Positions 1 to 9,456 are shown, counted from the stretch's first letter. The stretch is DNA of 64,000 nt from Lumbricus rubellus (GCA_945859605.1 OX243822.1:18396558-18460557); one strand, 5' to 3'. The notes: generated by a model from the letters alone, not told the origin. Program-made: numbers and translations.

Positions 1-47
1 CGGACATTTGAACGGTGGTCAATTGAACGGACGACACTTGACCGGCG
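1..47. repeat. degenerate short tandem repeat, left part
   Basis: Short units built on GACACTTGACCGGCG and TTGAACGG variants. The same spellings resume at 461-560 on the other side of an inverted-repeat element, so the element seems to have landed inside an older minisatellite. No coding potential. Confidence 0.5.
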
Positions 48-460
48 GCATCTTTCCAATTGCTAGGGTCGGGATGACATAGACTAAGTTAATGCCCAAA
101 TATTTCATGTGACTCATCATTAATATTCATGATCTATTGAGCAGACCATGTTTTGTCTATATCGGAGAATATAGTTTTCTTTCCGCATATTAGAATTTGT
201 TAAACAAAAGTTATTTTCATTAAAACGTCGAAATCGTGGCCTGAAAATCTATTTTAACAATAGTTCGAGATGCAGTACCATTATTTTCCTGCAACTGTTT
301 GCAAGAATTAAACGAAAAGTTGTCGAGCGATCACCACGCTACTAGATGTTTATGCATTAGCCTCCCCGACCATAATCATGAATATTAATGATGAGTCACA
401 TGAAATGTTTGGGCATTAACTTCGTCTGTGTCATCCCGACCCTAGCAATTGGAAAGATGC
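48..460. mobile_element. 413-bp long-TIR element (Mutator-like MITE candidate)
   Basis: Bases 48-134 and about 375-460 are inverted copies of each other with only a few mismatches. The outer ends read GCATCTTTCC and GGAAAGATGC. The 9-base string TGACCGGCG sits directly outside both ends (39-47 and 461-469), as expected for a 9-bp target duplication. A roughly 87-bp TIR plus a 9-bp duplication fits Mutator-like elements. There is no ORF, so it is non-autonomous. Caution: the surrounding DNA is itself repetitive and contains related spellings, so the duplication could be fortuitous. Confidence 0.5.
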
Positions 461-560
461 TGACCGGCGACACTTTAACGGGCGATATTAGAACGGGCCG
501 ACAATAAAACAGGCGACACTTGACCGGAGCGTCATATTACCGGGCCGACTAATGGACAAT
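461..560. repeat. degenerate short tandem repeat, right part
   Basis: Repeated GACCGGCGACACTT / AACGGGCGATATT / CGGGCCGAC variants continue the array seen at 1-47. Confidence 0.45.
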
Positions 561-1373
561 TCACAAGGTGCGGCGTTGTACACTATGCACTTAGGCCAAC
601 TCTGATTTTTGACTGAATGTTGGGAGCGACGTTTGGCGACACTAAATACTAGAGAACATAAGTAGCGTCCCCCTTCGGACAGCCCACCGGTTTGTTGATG
701 TTTAATGACACTGTGTTACCTCAAGAATGATTAATGTCGCATTCCTCCTTTACCCAGGCCTGGGTTTGGCACTGTCAAAGTACGAGCAGTGGCGGAGATC
801 CAAAACCCAACAGGTCCATCACACATAGGCCTATAGTTGCTTATAACTGCGGGCCCCTTAGCTGCGAACCCTTAGCACCAAGCCACCAACCTTAAATTGG
901 GCTTGCATGTATAATCTGAATGAGAGGAAAGAGAACCGAGACAAAGTGACTGTTCAGTGTCTGACAGAAATAGAACCATGCAGATAGGCGTATACATGTA
1001 GAATTGTAGATGGATCGAAGTCCGACTCTAACCGATGCTGTCGTTGTCGTCGTTCTCATCTGGAGTCGAGAGTCAGTAATTGCCAGATGCAGCAACACCA
1101 GCTGAGCCTCCAAGTGGTTCAAACTCCAAAGTCATATAATTTATCTCTAATCAAACTCAGAGTCCGATCACTTAAAGTGGATGCAGTTGTTTTCTTAAGC
1201 ATCCCACAGCAGCAGAATCTGCTTTCACTCGACTGGAATTAGTCGTCTATTATAATAGACTTCAGCGAAATTCTTCAACTTGTTGATCCGTAGATAGTAG
1301 GATCTCATGATCAGTAGAGAGTAGTATACCTCGATCAGTATATAGATAGTAGGATCAGATTAACAGTAACTGT
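561..1373. other. upstream region of receptor gene 1
   Basis: No gene seen. From about 690 this stretch aligns with 27,834-28,525 and 62,700-63,414, the regions upstream of receptor copies 2 and 3, at roughly 80 percent by eye with many indels. Units 2 and 3 look closer to each other than either is to unit 1. This is the most diverged part of the shared array. Confidence 0.6.
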
Positions 1374-1381
1374 TATATAAG
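1374..1381 (+). promoter_or_regulatory. TATA-like box upstream of receptor 1
   Basis: TATATAAG lies 37 bases before the start codon. A TATATA core is also present at 28526 (36 before the ATG) and 63415 (32 before the ATG) in a region that is otherwise diverged, which favours function. The implied leader would be very short, so this is tentative. Confidence 0.3.
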
Positions 1382-1410
1382 CTTAGTTCAAGAGAGGTTG
1401 GATTTCAAAG

Positions 1411-2484
1411 ATGTCTTTCCCTGACGCATCTTCCTACGAACAGGTAACAATGATAAACCTCAGTGACTCGTCGTCTCCTCAGGTGAACGTCGACATCGAG
1501 GAGTTTGAATATCTTAACGACGTTGATACCCTTCGCTACCAAGTCATGTACAAGTACAGTCTTCCGTTCATCCTGGTCTTCGGGATGTTGACCACCCCGT
1601 TCCCTCTGACGATTCTCATACGACGTCGAATGTGGCTCCGACACGAAGGATACTTCTACCTGACCGCATACCTCGTCGCTAACCTCGTCAACCTCGTCAT
1701 AGTCTTCCTCCCGAAGACGCTCTACTTCTTCAACACGCAATGGCATTTCGCGGACACCTCCGAAGCGGCCTGCAAGATATGGTCGTTTCTTATGCACGTC
1801 GTAAATTCCAGTGACTGGCTTCCTGTTGCAATCCTATTCGACGTCCTGCTCCGCTACCATCTGCAATCACCTCCATGGAAATTCGGTTGTCGGAACTTCG
1901 CTGGAAAATACCGTACCTTATTCGGCGCAAAGTTCATCACCGCCCTAGTGTACGTTTCGTCCGTTATGGTCAACTGGTGGTGTCTGCTCACCGCCCATCT
2001 GTTCCACTACGGTGACGACGAGTACATCTGTCACCTGAGCGTCATGTGGTACGAGGAGCTGTGGCTGTGGAGATTCATATCGAGCAGCGTCACGCAGTTC
2101 ATCCCAGTCGCCATAGTTACCCCGGTGCTGTGCCTGACGGTCGTCCTATTTGCCAGTCGAGGTTGTGGAAGCCAAGTCACCGCGGAGGAGGAAGATTCGA
2201 TGGACGCGGACGTCGAAGAGGACTCCAAGGAGTTGACGAGGCTTTCTGTGGGCGTCGGTGCCACCGTCTGTCTCCTCAAGTATCCACATTATCTGCTTGA
2301 GATGATCGTTCAAACTCGTCGACTCACCTTCTACCATGAAGTCTATGCTGCATGGTATGCCACCGAGTTAGTCTTGTCCGTCCATCTGTTCCTTGTTCCG
2401 CTGTTGTGCATCGGTGTTCTAAGAGAAACACGGGCAGCTCTTCGCTCGCTCAGACTAGATAGGCTCGGTCAACGAAGGTTTTGA
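1411..2484 (+). CDS. divergent rhodopsin-like 7TM receptor, copy 1
   Basis: A single 357-residue open frame from ATG to TGA. Hydrophobic segments fit seven TM helices at about 49-70, 81-104, 122-147, 171-197, 222-248, 280-300 and 313-337, with a short basic helix 8 after 338. The acidic third inner loop (about 258-274) is rich in Glu and Asp. C121 and C207 could form the class-A TM3 to ECL2 disulfide, and P231 suits TM5. Several class-A switch residues are absent: TM1 Asn appears as Thr62, TM2 Asp as Asn91, D-R-Y reads D-V-L at 144-146, C-W-x-P has lost its Trp, and N-P-x-x-Y reads V-P-L-L-C at 329-333. Ligand and coupling cannot be inferred. The first canonical AATAAA is at 3028. About 96 percent identical to the copy at 28562. 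An orphan or chemosensory receptor from a lineage-specific expansion is the best reading. Confidence 0.8.
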   Translation: MSFPDASSYEQVTMINLSDSSSPQVNVDIEEFEYLNDVDTLRYQVMYKYSLPFILVFGMLTTPFPLTILIRRRMWLRHEGYFYLTAYLVANLVNLVIVFLPKTLYFFNTQWHFADTSEAACKIWSFLMHVVNSSDWLPVAILFDVLLRYHLQSPPWKFGCRNFAGKYRTLFGAKFITALVYVSSVMVNWWCLLTAHLFHYGDDEYICHLSVMWYEELWLWRFISSSVTQFIPVAIVTPVLCLTVVLFASRGCGSQVTAEEEDSMDADVEEDSKELTRLSVGVGATVCLLKYPHYLLEMIVQTRRLTFYHEVYAAWYATELVLSVHLFLVPLLCIGVLRETRAALRSLRLDRLGQRRF

Positions 2485-2551
2485 ACTTAAGACACGATAT
2501 TTGTCAATTTCTTTGATGACTAAGCAAGTGACAGCCTCTTACGGATCCAGT

Positions 2552-2979
2552 CAGTGGCGTAGCAAGTTGTTTGGGGGCCCTGTGCAGAGTTTCGGTGGTG
2601 GGCCCCTTCGATGTTAGAACTTCCTTGATTTAAAAAAAAATGATGCGCAAGGACGCCTGGCTCTTTTGCTATAGACACTATTTGCATATTTCGCACTCGA
2701 AATTAAATATAAAGTTAGCTTATTACAATAATTATTATTTTTTCCCCATTTATGTCTATCTTTATAAAATATTTTAAATTTCTTCAGTCTACCAGAGAAA
2801 ATTGAATTAGAGCTTAAGCCAATGACACCTTTGAGTGTGTACGCCGAACATTTAGGCTAGACTTGATTACGTTCTGAATATTCAGAAAGTGGAAAAAATT
2901 TACTCTGACCACCGGGGCCCCTGTACAGCAGGGGTTCCTGTGCACTGCACACGCTGCACGCCCATTTGCTACGCCACTG
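2552..2979. mobile_element. 428-bp hAT MITE
   Basis: Begins CAGTGGCGTAGCAA and ends TTGCTACGCCACTG, a perfect terminal inversion. It is flanked on both sides by the 8-base GATCCAGT (2544-2551, 2980-2987). The 8-bp duplication and CAGTGG terminus are diagnostic of hAT. No ORF. It is present at the same place in unit 2 (29703-30130), so it inserted before the duplication. It carries an ATTAAA at 2702 that could act in receptor mRNA 3' end formation. Confidence 0.88.
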
Positions 2980-2987
2980 GATCCAGT

Positions 2988-3578
2988 CTAGCATGCTGTT
3001 CGATTCATTAATGCAACGGATTTTGATAATAAAAGACTTTAACAGATTATCGCATCATAAACTGTCAAATTCAATTACGATTTTTGTATTTCATATTATT
3101 TTATAGCATCATTTAGGCTAGAATATGCAGAGTGGACCAAACATTAACCCCTATAATTTTTTGGGAAAGGTTTAGCCAAAAGTATTAGATCTAATTTTCC
3201 AATCGAATTTTTCTAATCTTAAAATCAATTCTCATAGTTTTGCGTACAACAGCCAAACGTCACCAAAGTATTTCAAACAGAGCAAAAGTTATAAATAGGC
3301 CCATAACACTTTTTATTGAGTCCACCCACTGTTTTTCTGACGATCGAAAAACTTAACATAATAGCCTAGCCTACTGTATGTCGTCATTTAAGCGAGCCCC
3401 TACATGTACGATCAGGTTTTCTTGAAGCGGCGGTCGGAAGAGATTTCTGAATAGAATTAGTCACAATGAGGTGGTATTAGGCCTACTTACATGTAGGTCG
3501 ACTGTACACTGACAGTAGGCCTACAGGATATTTCTCTACAAGTTGTTTTATAACTCACAGACGCAGGCTCAGCTCATA
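2988..3578. other. non-coding spacer downstream of receptor 1
   Basis: AT-rich, no gene recognised. It is practically identical to 30139-30729 of unit 2. Several TAGGCCTA-type words lie at 3480-3520. Confidence 0.5.
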
Positions 3579-3721
3579 ATTTTACTGCTCCAAATGTTCA
3601 ATACTCACAAAACATATCGAAATTATAGTCATTAAATTACTATAATTTCGATAAGTTTTGTCATTCAATGACTATAATTTCGATATGTTTTGTGAGTATT
3701 GAACATTTGGAGCAGTAAAAT
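3579..3721. repeat. long inverted repeat (about 55-bp arms)
   Basis: The arm starting ATTTTACTGCTCC at 3579 pairs with the arm ending GGAGCAGTAAAAT at 3721, around a short AT-rich centre that itself repeats the ACTATAATTTCGAT arm fragment. The arm sequence resembles a repeat found 3' of every ankyrin gene (CTGCTCCAAATTCTCAAT at about 4330). Copied at 30730-30872 in unit 2. Confidence 0.8.
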
Positions 3722-3770
3722 CTTGTTTTCAGTAGCCTACACAAATTTTGTGTAGGCTACTGAAAACAAG
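3722..3770. repeat. 49-bp perfect palindrome
   Basis: Two 24-base arms around one central base. The left arm begins CTTGTTTTCAGTAGCC and the right arm ends GGCTACTGAAAACAAG. It immediately abuts the preceding inverted repeat, giving two hairpins in a row. Duplicated exactly at 30873-30921. Confidence 0.85.
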
Positions 3771-4056
3771 AACAGAACACGGGCCACAAGAGGCATAGAT
3801 CATAATGGTCAGAGATCGGCCTGTAACGCTAAGAGTAACATGTATTTAGGCTATATTATAAAACTTACATTGATCTAAATGAAATGCCTATAAGTTGATA
3901 ATTTACTGCATTGAGCTACTAATTTCAGTGTCTTATTTCTGCTATTGGATAAATTTTAGAAGATCAGACAATATTTGCTTGGTGCCATATAATTATATTT
4001 CATACCATTGATAAACAAAAGTTTCATAGCCGTAAGAGCAATATTTTTTCATGCAC

Positions 4057-4127
4057 TCCGAATTGTCTGGGTCCGAATTGTCCTGTCCGAATTGTCCGGT
4101 CCGAATTGTCCGGCGCCGAATTGTCCA
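4057..4127. repeat. short minisatellite, CCGAATTGTCCGGT units
   Basis: Five close copies of a 13-15 base unit containing CCGAATTGTC. The AATTGTCCGG core reappears in the inverted G-rich arrays near 60,220-61,010. Copied at 31208-31278. Confidence 0.7.
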
Positions 4128-4289
4128 GATACCTATATTATATGCCCACAGCGAGCGTCTATGATTTGTTTCTGTTGAATCGACGGTTAAATAAATATCT
4201 GATTAGGGTTGCAGTCTCAATTAGGTGGGCCATGACCTATAGGTTAATCTTAAGTCGACTGCGCAGGGGATTTGGCCAAAAGTTGTGCT

Positions 4290-4440
4290 TAGGCCCTAAT
4301 TCACAGACGCCAAACTAAGCACATTATTATACTGCTCCAAATTCTCAATTCTAACAAAACATGCAATGGCCCTAGATCATAATGGTTAGAGCTCTGCCTG
4401 TAACGCGAAGAGTAAGCTTATAGTTAGTTCGAATCTTTAA
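4290..4440 (+). repeat. tRNA-derived SINE-like repeat 3' of ankyrin gene a1
   Basis: TCACAGACGCCAAACT is followed by a tRNA-like part with an A-box-like TGGTTAGAGCT (4383-4393) and a B-box-like AGTTCGAATCT (4426-4436). Related copies lie 3' of every ankyrin gene (19198, 31441 and 51480), so it was probably carried within the ancestral duplicon. A related 5' half surrounds the inverted repeat at 3551. Confidence 0.55.
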
Positions 4441-4585
4441 AACGGTTATTCTGTGGAAGCTTTTCCATCAACTGCTCTGCGCCATCGCTTTCTGTCGTCT
4501 GGAAGACGATATCAAATTCAGTTATTTTCTTTCGGCCTACTGTAGCAGTAGCCTACATATTAAGAATCGTATTAGCCTAATTCGA

Positions 4586-7500
4586 TTAATTGTAGCGACG
4601 TGAAGATAGCTTTCTAATGAACTCTTCGCGATCAAATTCTTCCCAGTTTGGATCATCATTCGCATAAAAACTTTCGTCGTCGCCAAAGTACGTTAATCTG
4701 TGTCGCACGATCGGTATATCAATTGTAGTATCATCTGGACATAGCTCAAGGTATTTGTCATAGACCCTAGAGTGCATGACAGTGAAGATTTCATCTCTCT
4801 CTGTTATGTCCTTCGCAAAATTAAACTTTATGTGATTATTACTATTCATACGTTTTAATTGCTGTTTGAACGAGGGCATGAAGTAAAGAGGAAAAACGTA
4901 ATGTCGATTAAACTCCGTGAGGCAAAACAGGATCCTTTCGACCCAGAAGGCGAGTCGCTCTGGGGAAATTTTTTCTTTTTCTCTTGATTCACTTCTATTT
5001 TGGACATTAAGAGCCTCCATGCAAAAGAGAACAGAAGTCTTCAATTGATGAGTAGGTGAGAATTCCTTGCAAACAATATATGCTGCCTTTATTACAGCTG
5101 GGCTTTCTTGTATGAATCGACTTTCTAATGGTGCAAATGAAATTCTTGCAAATGTATCGGAGAAGATAAAGTCAATATTAGGCCTATCACGTTTCTTTGA
5201 AGTATCAAAACGCGGCTGATCAAAGACGAATGTACAGCCGCTTGCTTTCACAGATGGACTTATGTCAACTGGAAGTGGGTCTTCTGGCCACCAATCTTCC
5301 ACGTGAACACAAGCAACGATGTCAATTGATATGTTGACTAAGAGGAGGCCACCCTCTCCGCCCTCAATGGGATTAATCATCGTTAATCGCAAAGTCTTGT
5401 ACAAATTAACTGGCTCCTCAAATCTATTTTCTTTGATATATTCAAAGCTCAATTCGAAACTATGTTCATCTTGCCAGAATTTATTGCCACGTAAGACCTC
5501 TTCCAAAATGATCTGAAATCTAGAATTGACTTCGTTAGTCAGCAAACACTGATCTGAGTTAAAGAAACAGTCGAACATCTCGTCACTCGGAATTCCTGTA
5601 CCCTCATTTGACTTCCGTCTAAGTTGAAAGAATCCGTTCGGACCCAGTGGATGTGGAAACGGGTCACAAAATTGCATGAATTTGATCAGCTTGAAGTTAT
5701 AATCAAAGTCCCCGGTCATTCTAGTCTTTGTTTCTTCCTCGGCACTACCGACTAAAATCGGTTGGCACTCAAATCGCCAGTCTTTTTCCTTTATACCATC
5801 TGCCAAACGTTCAATGAAATGTTTCACTGACGGTGTAAGATGACTTAGTCGTCTGTTGATGAGAACAAATTCGCTTTCGGTCCATATCCTCCAAATTGCT
5901 TTTTCTGGATTTTCTTTAAGGTGAGGTGATTGTGAATTAATTCGAATTGTTTCAACCACCGTTTCCTTGGATAATTCTGTCACATGACCAGTTTTGAATA
6001 CGCTTGCTTGAGTTACTTGATCCATTTGATCAACCTTTGACAGGTGGCTTTCCACCAGTCTCGGTTTCATGCTTTCTTTGGCATTCACCCTTAGCTGCTT
6101 GAGATCTTTAGGCGTATGTCCATATATGTCTTTTGCGTTTTCATCGGCTCCGGCCCCGACAAGAAGCTCGTAATTATCTGTCTCTTCTGCATAATGCAAA
6201 GGTGTTTTACCGTATATGTCACATGCGTTTACGCTGGAGCCCAGCATCAATAGCGCCTCGAGTTGCACTCCATTTGGACAGTCTGCTCTGGCAAATTCCA
6301 TAGCAATGCTAGCAGCATAGTGAAGTGGTGTTCTCCCCTTGTTATCTCTTACAGCGGCTGACTCAGTGAAATTTCCCGGTCTTAGAACAAGCCCACAAAC
6401 CATCATGTCGTTTCTGGCCTGGTCCTGTTCTCTTTCTATGCCGTCTACATTCAAATTTGATTGTTGGTTATTATATGAGTTGAGACGGATGATCAGTCGA
6501 TGAAGTGGGTTTCGACCTCTTTCGTCCACAATTTCCACTTCAATTGACGCTTCGTCTTCTGGATCTGCTCTGTTTCGAATGGTGTCACGATTGCTAAGTG
6601 CTTCGAGAGTCGTCGCAGAAATCCTATTAGGAAACTTCACTGCCACATCAAGTGGCCTATTCCCTTCGAAATCTCCGACATCTACATTTGTTTTGTCATG
6701 ACTTGAAAGCAATTTCACCACTTCTTCTATACGTTGAGTATTTTGTTCGTCAAACTCAATATAATTTTTTATCTGGTCAATTATGGTATTTGGATACACG
6801 GTTCTAGTTCCCCAAGGAAGTTTTTCTACATTGCTAATCTCAAAATCATCTTCTCCTTGAATGTTTTGATTTTGAAGCCTTTTGCAGAAGAAATAAAAAT
6901 CACGCCAATAATAATTTGGCTCATAGATAGACGAGTGCAAGGCAGTAAATCCATAATAGTTGCGCAAATTCACTGAAGCTTTGTGATTTATCAGCATCTG
7001 CACTACGGAGACAAGTTTCATTTCAGCTGCTCTAATCAAAGCAGTTGCTCCAAATCTGTCTCTTGCATCAATGTCGAGCTGTTTTCCTGATTTTTGCTCC
7101 CAGTCAAACAAAATGTGAATGGAATGAAAGCAACTATTCTTAGCGGCAATTATCAAAGGCGTTTCTCCATAAAAATTCTTCATGTTGAAGTCTGCGCCTT
7201 TCTCTAACAACAATTCTAGGAAGTCATTTCTGATTTGAACCTCGAAATGTTGCCATGTTGGCCAGCTGGAAATGGACGTGACTTTTTGTGTACTATGATG
7301 TGACGTGCCATTACTAAATAGGTCCAGAGTATGAATTGTTGAAGTTTTCGTTTTAAACAATTCTGAACTTACATCAGATGACCATATGCGACGATGCATA
7401 ATTTCGTGCAGGAGGGTATTATATTTCTTCGAGATTTTGCTCTGATGGTTTACATTAAATTTATTCGAGTTACTAAGAACCTCTGCGATTTCTCTTAAAT

Positions 7501-9394
7501 CCACCCTGTATTGCTTAAGATAATTTTGACCTTTTTCAAACAAATCCTCACTTTCGACTTTGGCGATCATTGACTCAAAGCTCTTTCGAAGATCCTCCTC
7601 TGAATAAACACATTGGTCGCCACTGAGCAAGAGTCGAACCATTTCCGGATTGACCGAAGATACGGCGTTATGAAGTGGTGTGCCATATTCCGAAAAGTAT
7701 TTTCTTATTTCAATAGGCGTATTTTCTTCTCTCCAAACTATTTCAGCATAAACGCGTCGACCGTCTTCTTTCAGAAATTCAACTGGAATGACGCCTCTCA
7801 ATTCAACCAAGTCGTTGTCGGTCTCTTGAAGGCTGTGCCAGTCTTTTGGTAGTTCGGCAGAGATTCTGTAGCTGTGTTTCATTATAGCCTCAACAACCTT
7901 CGTGTGTCCTTTCCTGATGGCAACGTGTAACGGTGTCTCATAATCGCCTGCATCCAACACGAAATCGCAAACACCACGACGTATTAACACATCCAAGGTA
8001 TCCGCATGGCCATTCTCAGCTGCAAGATAAAAGGGTGTTTCATCCGATTGCGTCATTAAGTCTACTGTAGCATGGTTATCCAGTAAAATCTCAGCAATCG
8101 ATGTGTGACCATTTCGACAGGCCAAATGGAGTGGAGTCGATCTGGCATTGTTACACGCATTCACATTCGCACCGTTAAATATAACATTCTCTAGCATATC
8201 GGAATATTCTTGCTCAACTGAAAGGTGTGATGATTGTATTTGCCTTTGGACGGTTGTATTAGCAGTAGAACAATGACCTAATTGAAAATCTGCTGTTTCG
8301 ACATTGCCACCTTCTGCTACGATTTGGTTCGACATCTGACCAGCTTCAACTTTGTTTCTAATGGGATGTTCCGAATGGTCACATTCATCTGGAGGGACTC
8401 TGTTAACGGCCAGTTTCGAATTAGTGTGGGCATGCATTTCCGTATTCTGATTGAGTAAGATGCGTACAACAGAGATATGGCCATTGTTTGCTGCAAGATG
8501 AAGAGGAGTATCGCCATTGTTGTCAGTCGCATTGACCTCACCTCCATGAGATATCATTTCTTTGACTATTTCAGCATGACCAAGTTCAGCAGCGATCTGA
8601 AGAGGAGTCTCAGAAGAAGCATTGCGAATATTAGCATCTGCGTTGTTTCTAAAAAAAACTTCAACAACCTCCAAATGGCCATTTTCGGATGCAAGATGGA
8701 GCAGAGTGTCGCCATACAAATTTGTAGTATTAGGATCTGCATCGCAATTTAAAAGTATCTGCTGCACATCCATTGCATTTCCGCATTTTGCCGCAGAATG
8801 AAGTGACGAAGTTTCTTTCTGCGACAATTCGATGGAGCTACTCAGAAGCTGGACGAGTTTGCAATGGCCACACTTGGTTGCTATGTCAATCGGTGTTTTT
8901 TTAGATTTGTCAGTTAAATGAACATCTGCGTTGTGCTTCAACAACAGTTGTGCAATTGAGAAGTGACCGTGTCTAGAAGCCAGATGAAGCGGAGTCTTAC
9001 CTCGTACATTTCTGGAGTTAACAATTGCGTGCTTCTTTAGTAGAAGATCTACAACGTCAACTCGACCATTTTGGGTTGCAATGTGCAAAGGAGTGTTATG
9101 GTCGCCGTTCAGTACATTCATATTCGCTGACGAGTCCAGTAAACGTCTAACAACCTCCGTATCACCACGATAAGCAGCATGGTGGATATCACGTCTCTGA
9201 TCGTATACCGGTTGTTCTTCATATTTCTCGAGGAAGTTAAGAATTTCCTTCTTCTCGTCTTCAGAGTCAGAGTCGATACTTGTTTCTTGATTGAATCCAT
9301 CCTCTTCATCTGCCTCAAAATGCCTCCTGACGTCTTCAATGTCCCCCTTCTGGTCAGTTTTGAAGTCTGTACTTACGTTCTGAATGTCACTCAT
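4586..9394 (-). CDS. ankyrin-repeat cGAS-like receptor (Mab-21 nucleotidyltransferase), copy a1
   Basis: 1602 residues in one exon. The acidic N-terminus (1-65) is followed by about eight ankyrin repeats at 67-325 (TPLHLA-type helices), a linker, three more at 418-517, scattered repeats at about 575, 675, 725-825 and 900-960, and a last block at about 1015-1110. Residues about 1165-1512 match the Mab-21/cGAS fold: G1216-S1217, D1229-F-D1231 exactly 12 residues on (the cGAS G-S to E-x-D spacing), the third acid D1358 in ISIDIV, and a C-terminal helical part with YFMPSF. I see no cGAS-type zinc ribbon. All three metal-binding acids are present, so an active second-messenger synthase is plausible; its product is unknown. 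Start: the ATG at 9394 is the first in this frame, although a short upstream ORF overlaps it. A UGA ends the frame of the homologous upstream ATG used by the b genes. Convergent with receptor 1. Confidence 0.85.
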   Translation of the reverse strand: MSDIQNVSTDFKTDQKGDIEDVRRHFEADEEDGFNQETSIDSDSEDEKKEILNFLEKYEEQPVYDQRRDIHHAAYRGDTEVVRRLLDSSANMNVLNGDHNTPLHIATQNGRVDVVDLLLKKHAIVNSRNVRGKTPLHLASRHGHFSIAQLLLKHNADVHLTDKSKKTPIDIATKCGHCKLVQLLSSSIELSQKETSSLHSAAKCGNAMDVQQILLNCDADPNTTNLYGDTLLHLASENGHLEVVEVFFRNNADANIRNASSETPLQIAAELGHAEIVKEMISHGGEVNATDNNGDTPLHLAANNGHISVVRILLNQNTEMHAHTNSKLAVNRVPPDECDHSEHPIRNKVEAGQMSNQIVAEGGNVETADFQLGHCSTANTTVQRQIQSSHLSVEQEYSDMLENVIFNGANVNACNNARSTPLHLACRNGHTSIAEILLDNHATVDLMTQSDETPFYLAAENGHADTLDVLIRRGVCDFVLDAGDYETPLHVAIRKGHTKVVEAIMKHSYRISAELPKDWHSLQETDNDLVELRGVIPVEFLKEDGRRVYAEIVWREENTPIEIRKYFSEYGTPLHNAVSSVNPEMVRLLLSGDQCVYSEEDLRKSFESMIAKVESEDLFEKGQNYLKQYRVDLREIAEVLSNSNKFNVNHQSKISKKYNTLLHEIMHRRIWSSDVSSELFKTKTSTIHTLDLFSNGTSHHSTQKVTSISSWPTWQHFEVQIRNDFLELLLEKGADFNMKNFYGETPLIIAAKNSCFHSIHILFDWEQKSGKQLDIDARDRFGATALIRAAEMKLVSVVQMLINHKASVNLRNYYGFTALHSSIYEPNYYWRDFYFFCKRLQNQNIQGEDDFEISNVEKLPWGTRTVYPNTIIDQIKNYIEFDEQNTQRIEEVVKLLSSHDKTNVDVGDFEGNRPLDVAVKFPNRISATTLEALSNRDTIRNRADPEDEASIEVEIVDERGRNPLHRLIIRLNSYNNQQSNLNVDGIEREQDQARNDMMVCGLVLRPGNFTESAAVRDNKGRTPLHYAASIAMEFARADCPNGVQLEALLMLGSSVNACDIYGKTPLHYAEETDNYELLVGAGADENAKDIYGHTPKDLKQLRVNAKESMKPRLVESHLSKVDQMDQVTQASVFKTGHVTELSKETVVETIRINSQSPHLKENPEKAIWRIWTESEFVLINRRLSHLTPSVKHFIERLADGIKEKDWRFECQPILVGSAEEETKTRMTGDFDYNFKLIKFMQFCDPFPHPLGPNGFFQLRRKSNEGTGIPSDEMFDCFFNSDQCLLTNEVNSRFQIILEEVLRGNKFWQDEHSFELSFEYIKENRFEEPVNLYKTLRLTMINPIEGGEGGLLLVNISIDIVACVHVEDWWPEDPLPVDISPSVKASGCTFVFDQPRFDTSKKRDRPNIDFIFSDTFARISFAPLESRFIQESPAVIKAAYIVCKEFSPTHQLKTSVLFCMEALNVQNRSESREKEKISPERLAFWVERILFCLTEFNRHYVFPLYFMPSFKQQLKRMNSNNHIKFNFAKDITERDEIFTVMHSRVYDKYLELCPDDTTIDIPIVRHRLTYFGDDESFYANDDPNWEEFDREEFIRKLSSRRYN

Positions 9395-9456
9395 GTCGAT
9401 GGGTTCTTCAGTTGGAGAAGCAGAGCATAAAATGAGGTTTTATCATTTTGATCCAT
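9391..9456 (-). promoter_or_regulatory. 21-codon upstream ORF overlapping the a1 start
   Basis: An ATG at 9456 opens a 21-codon frame whose TGA overlaps the main ATG as ATGA. Its first bases (ATGGATC) align with the true start of the b genes (MDPNR). An 11-base length difference before the shared GTAAGT segment puts this old start out of frame in the a genes. Translation of a1 could depend on reinitiation. The same arrangement is in a2 at 36537-36602. Confidence 0.5.

Noticed and set aside
1405..1797. 130-codon minus-strand frame opposite the receptor (also 28556-28948)
   Set aside because: Antisense shadow of the receptor gene, produced by its codon bias; charged low-information peptide with no domain.
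9350..9394. Intron using the GTAAGT near the 5' end of the ankyrin genes
   Set aside because: The frame stays open for over 1,500 codons and the domain reads straight through; GTAAGT is inside conserved coding sequence in both a and b genes.
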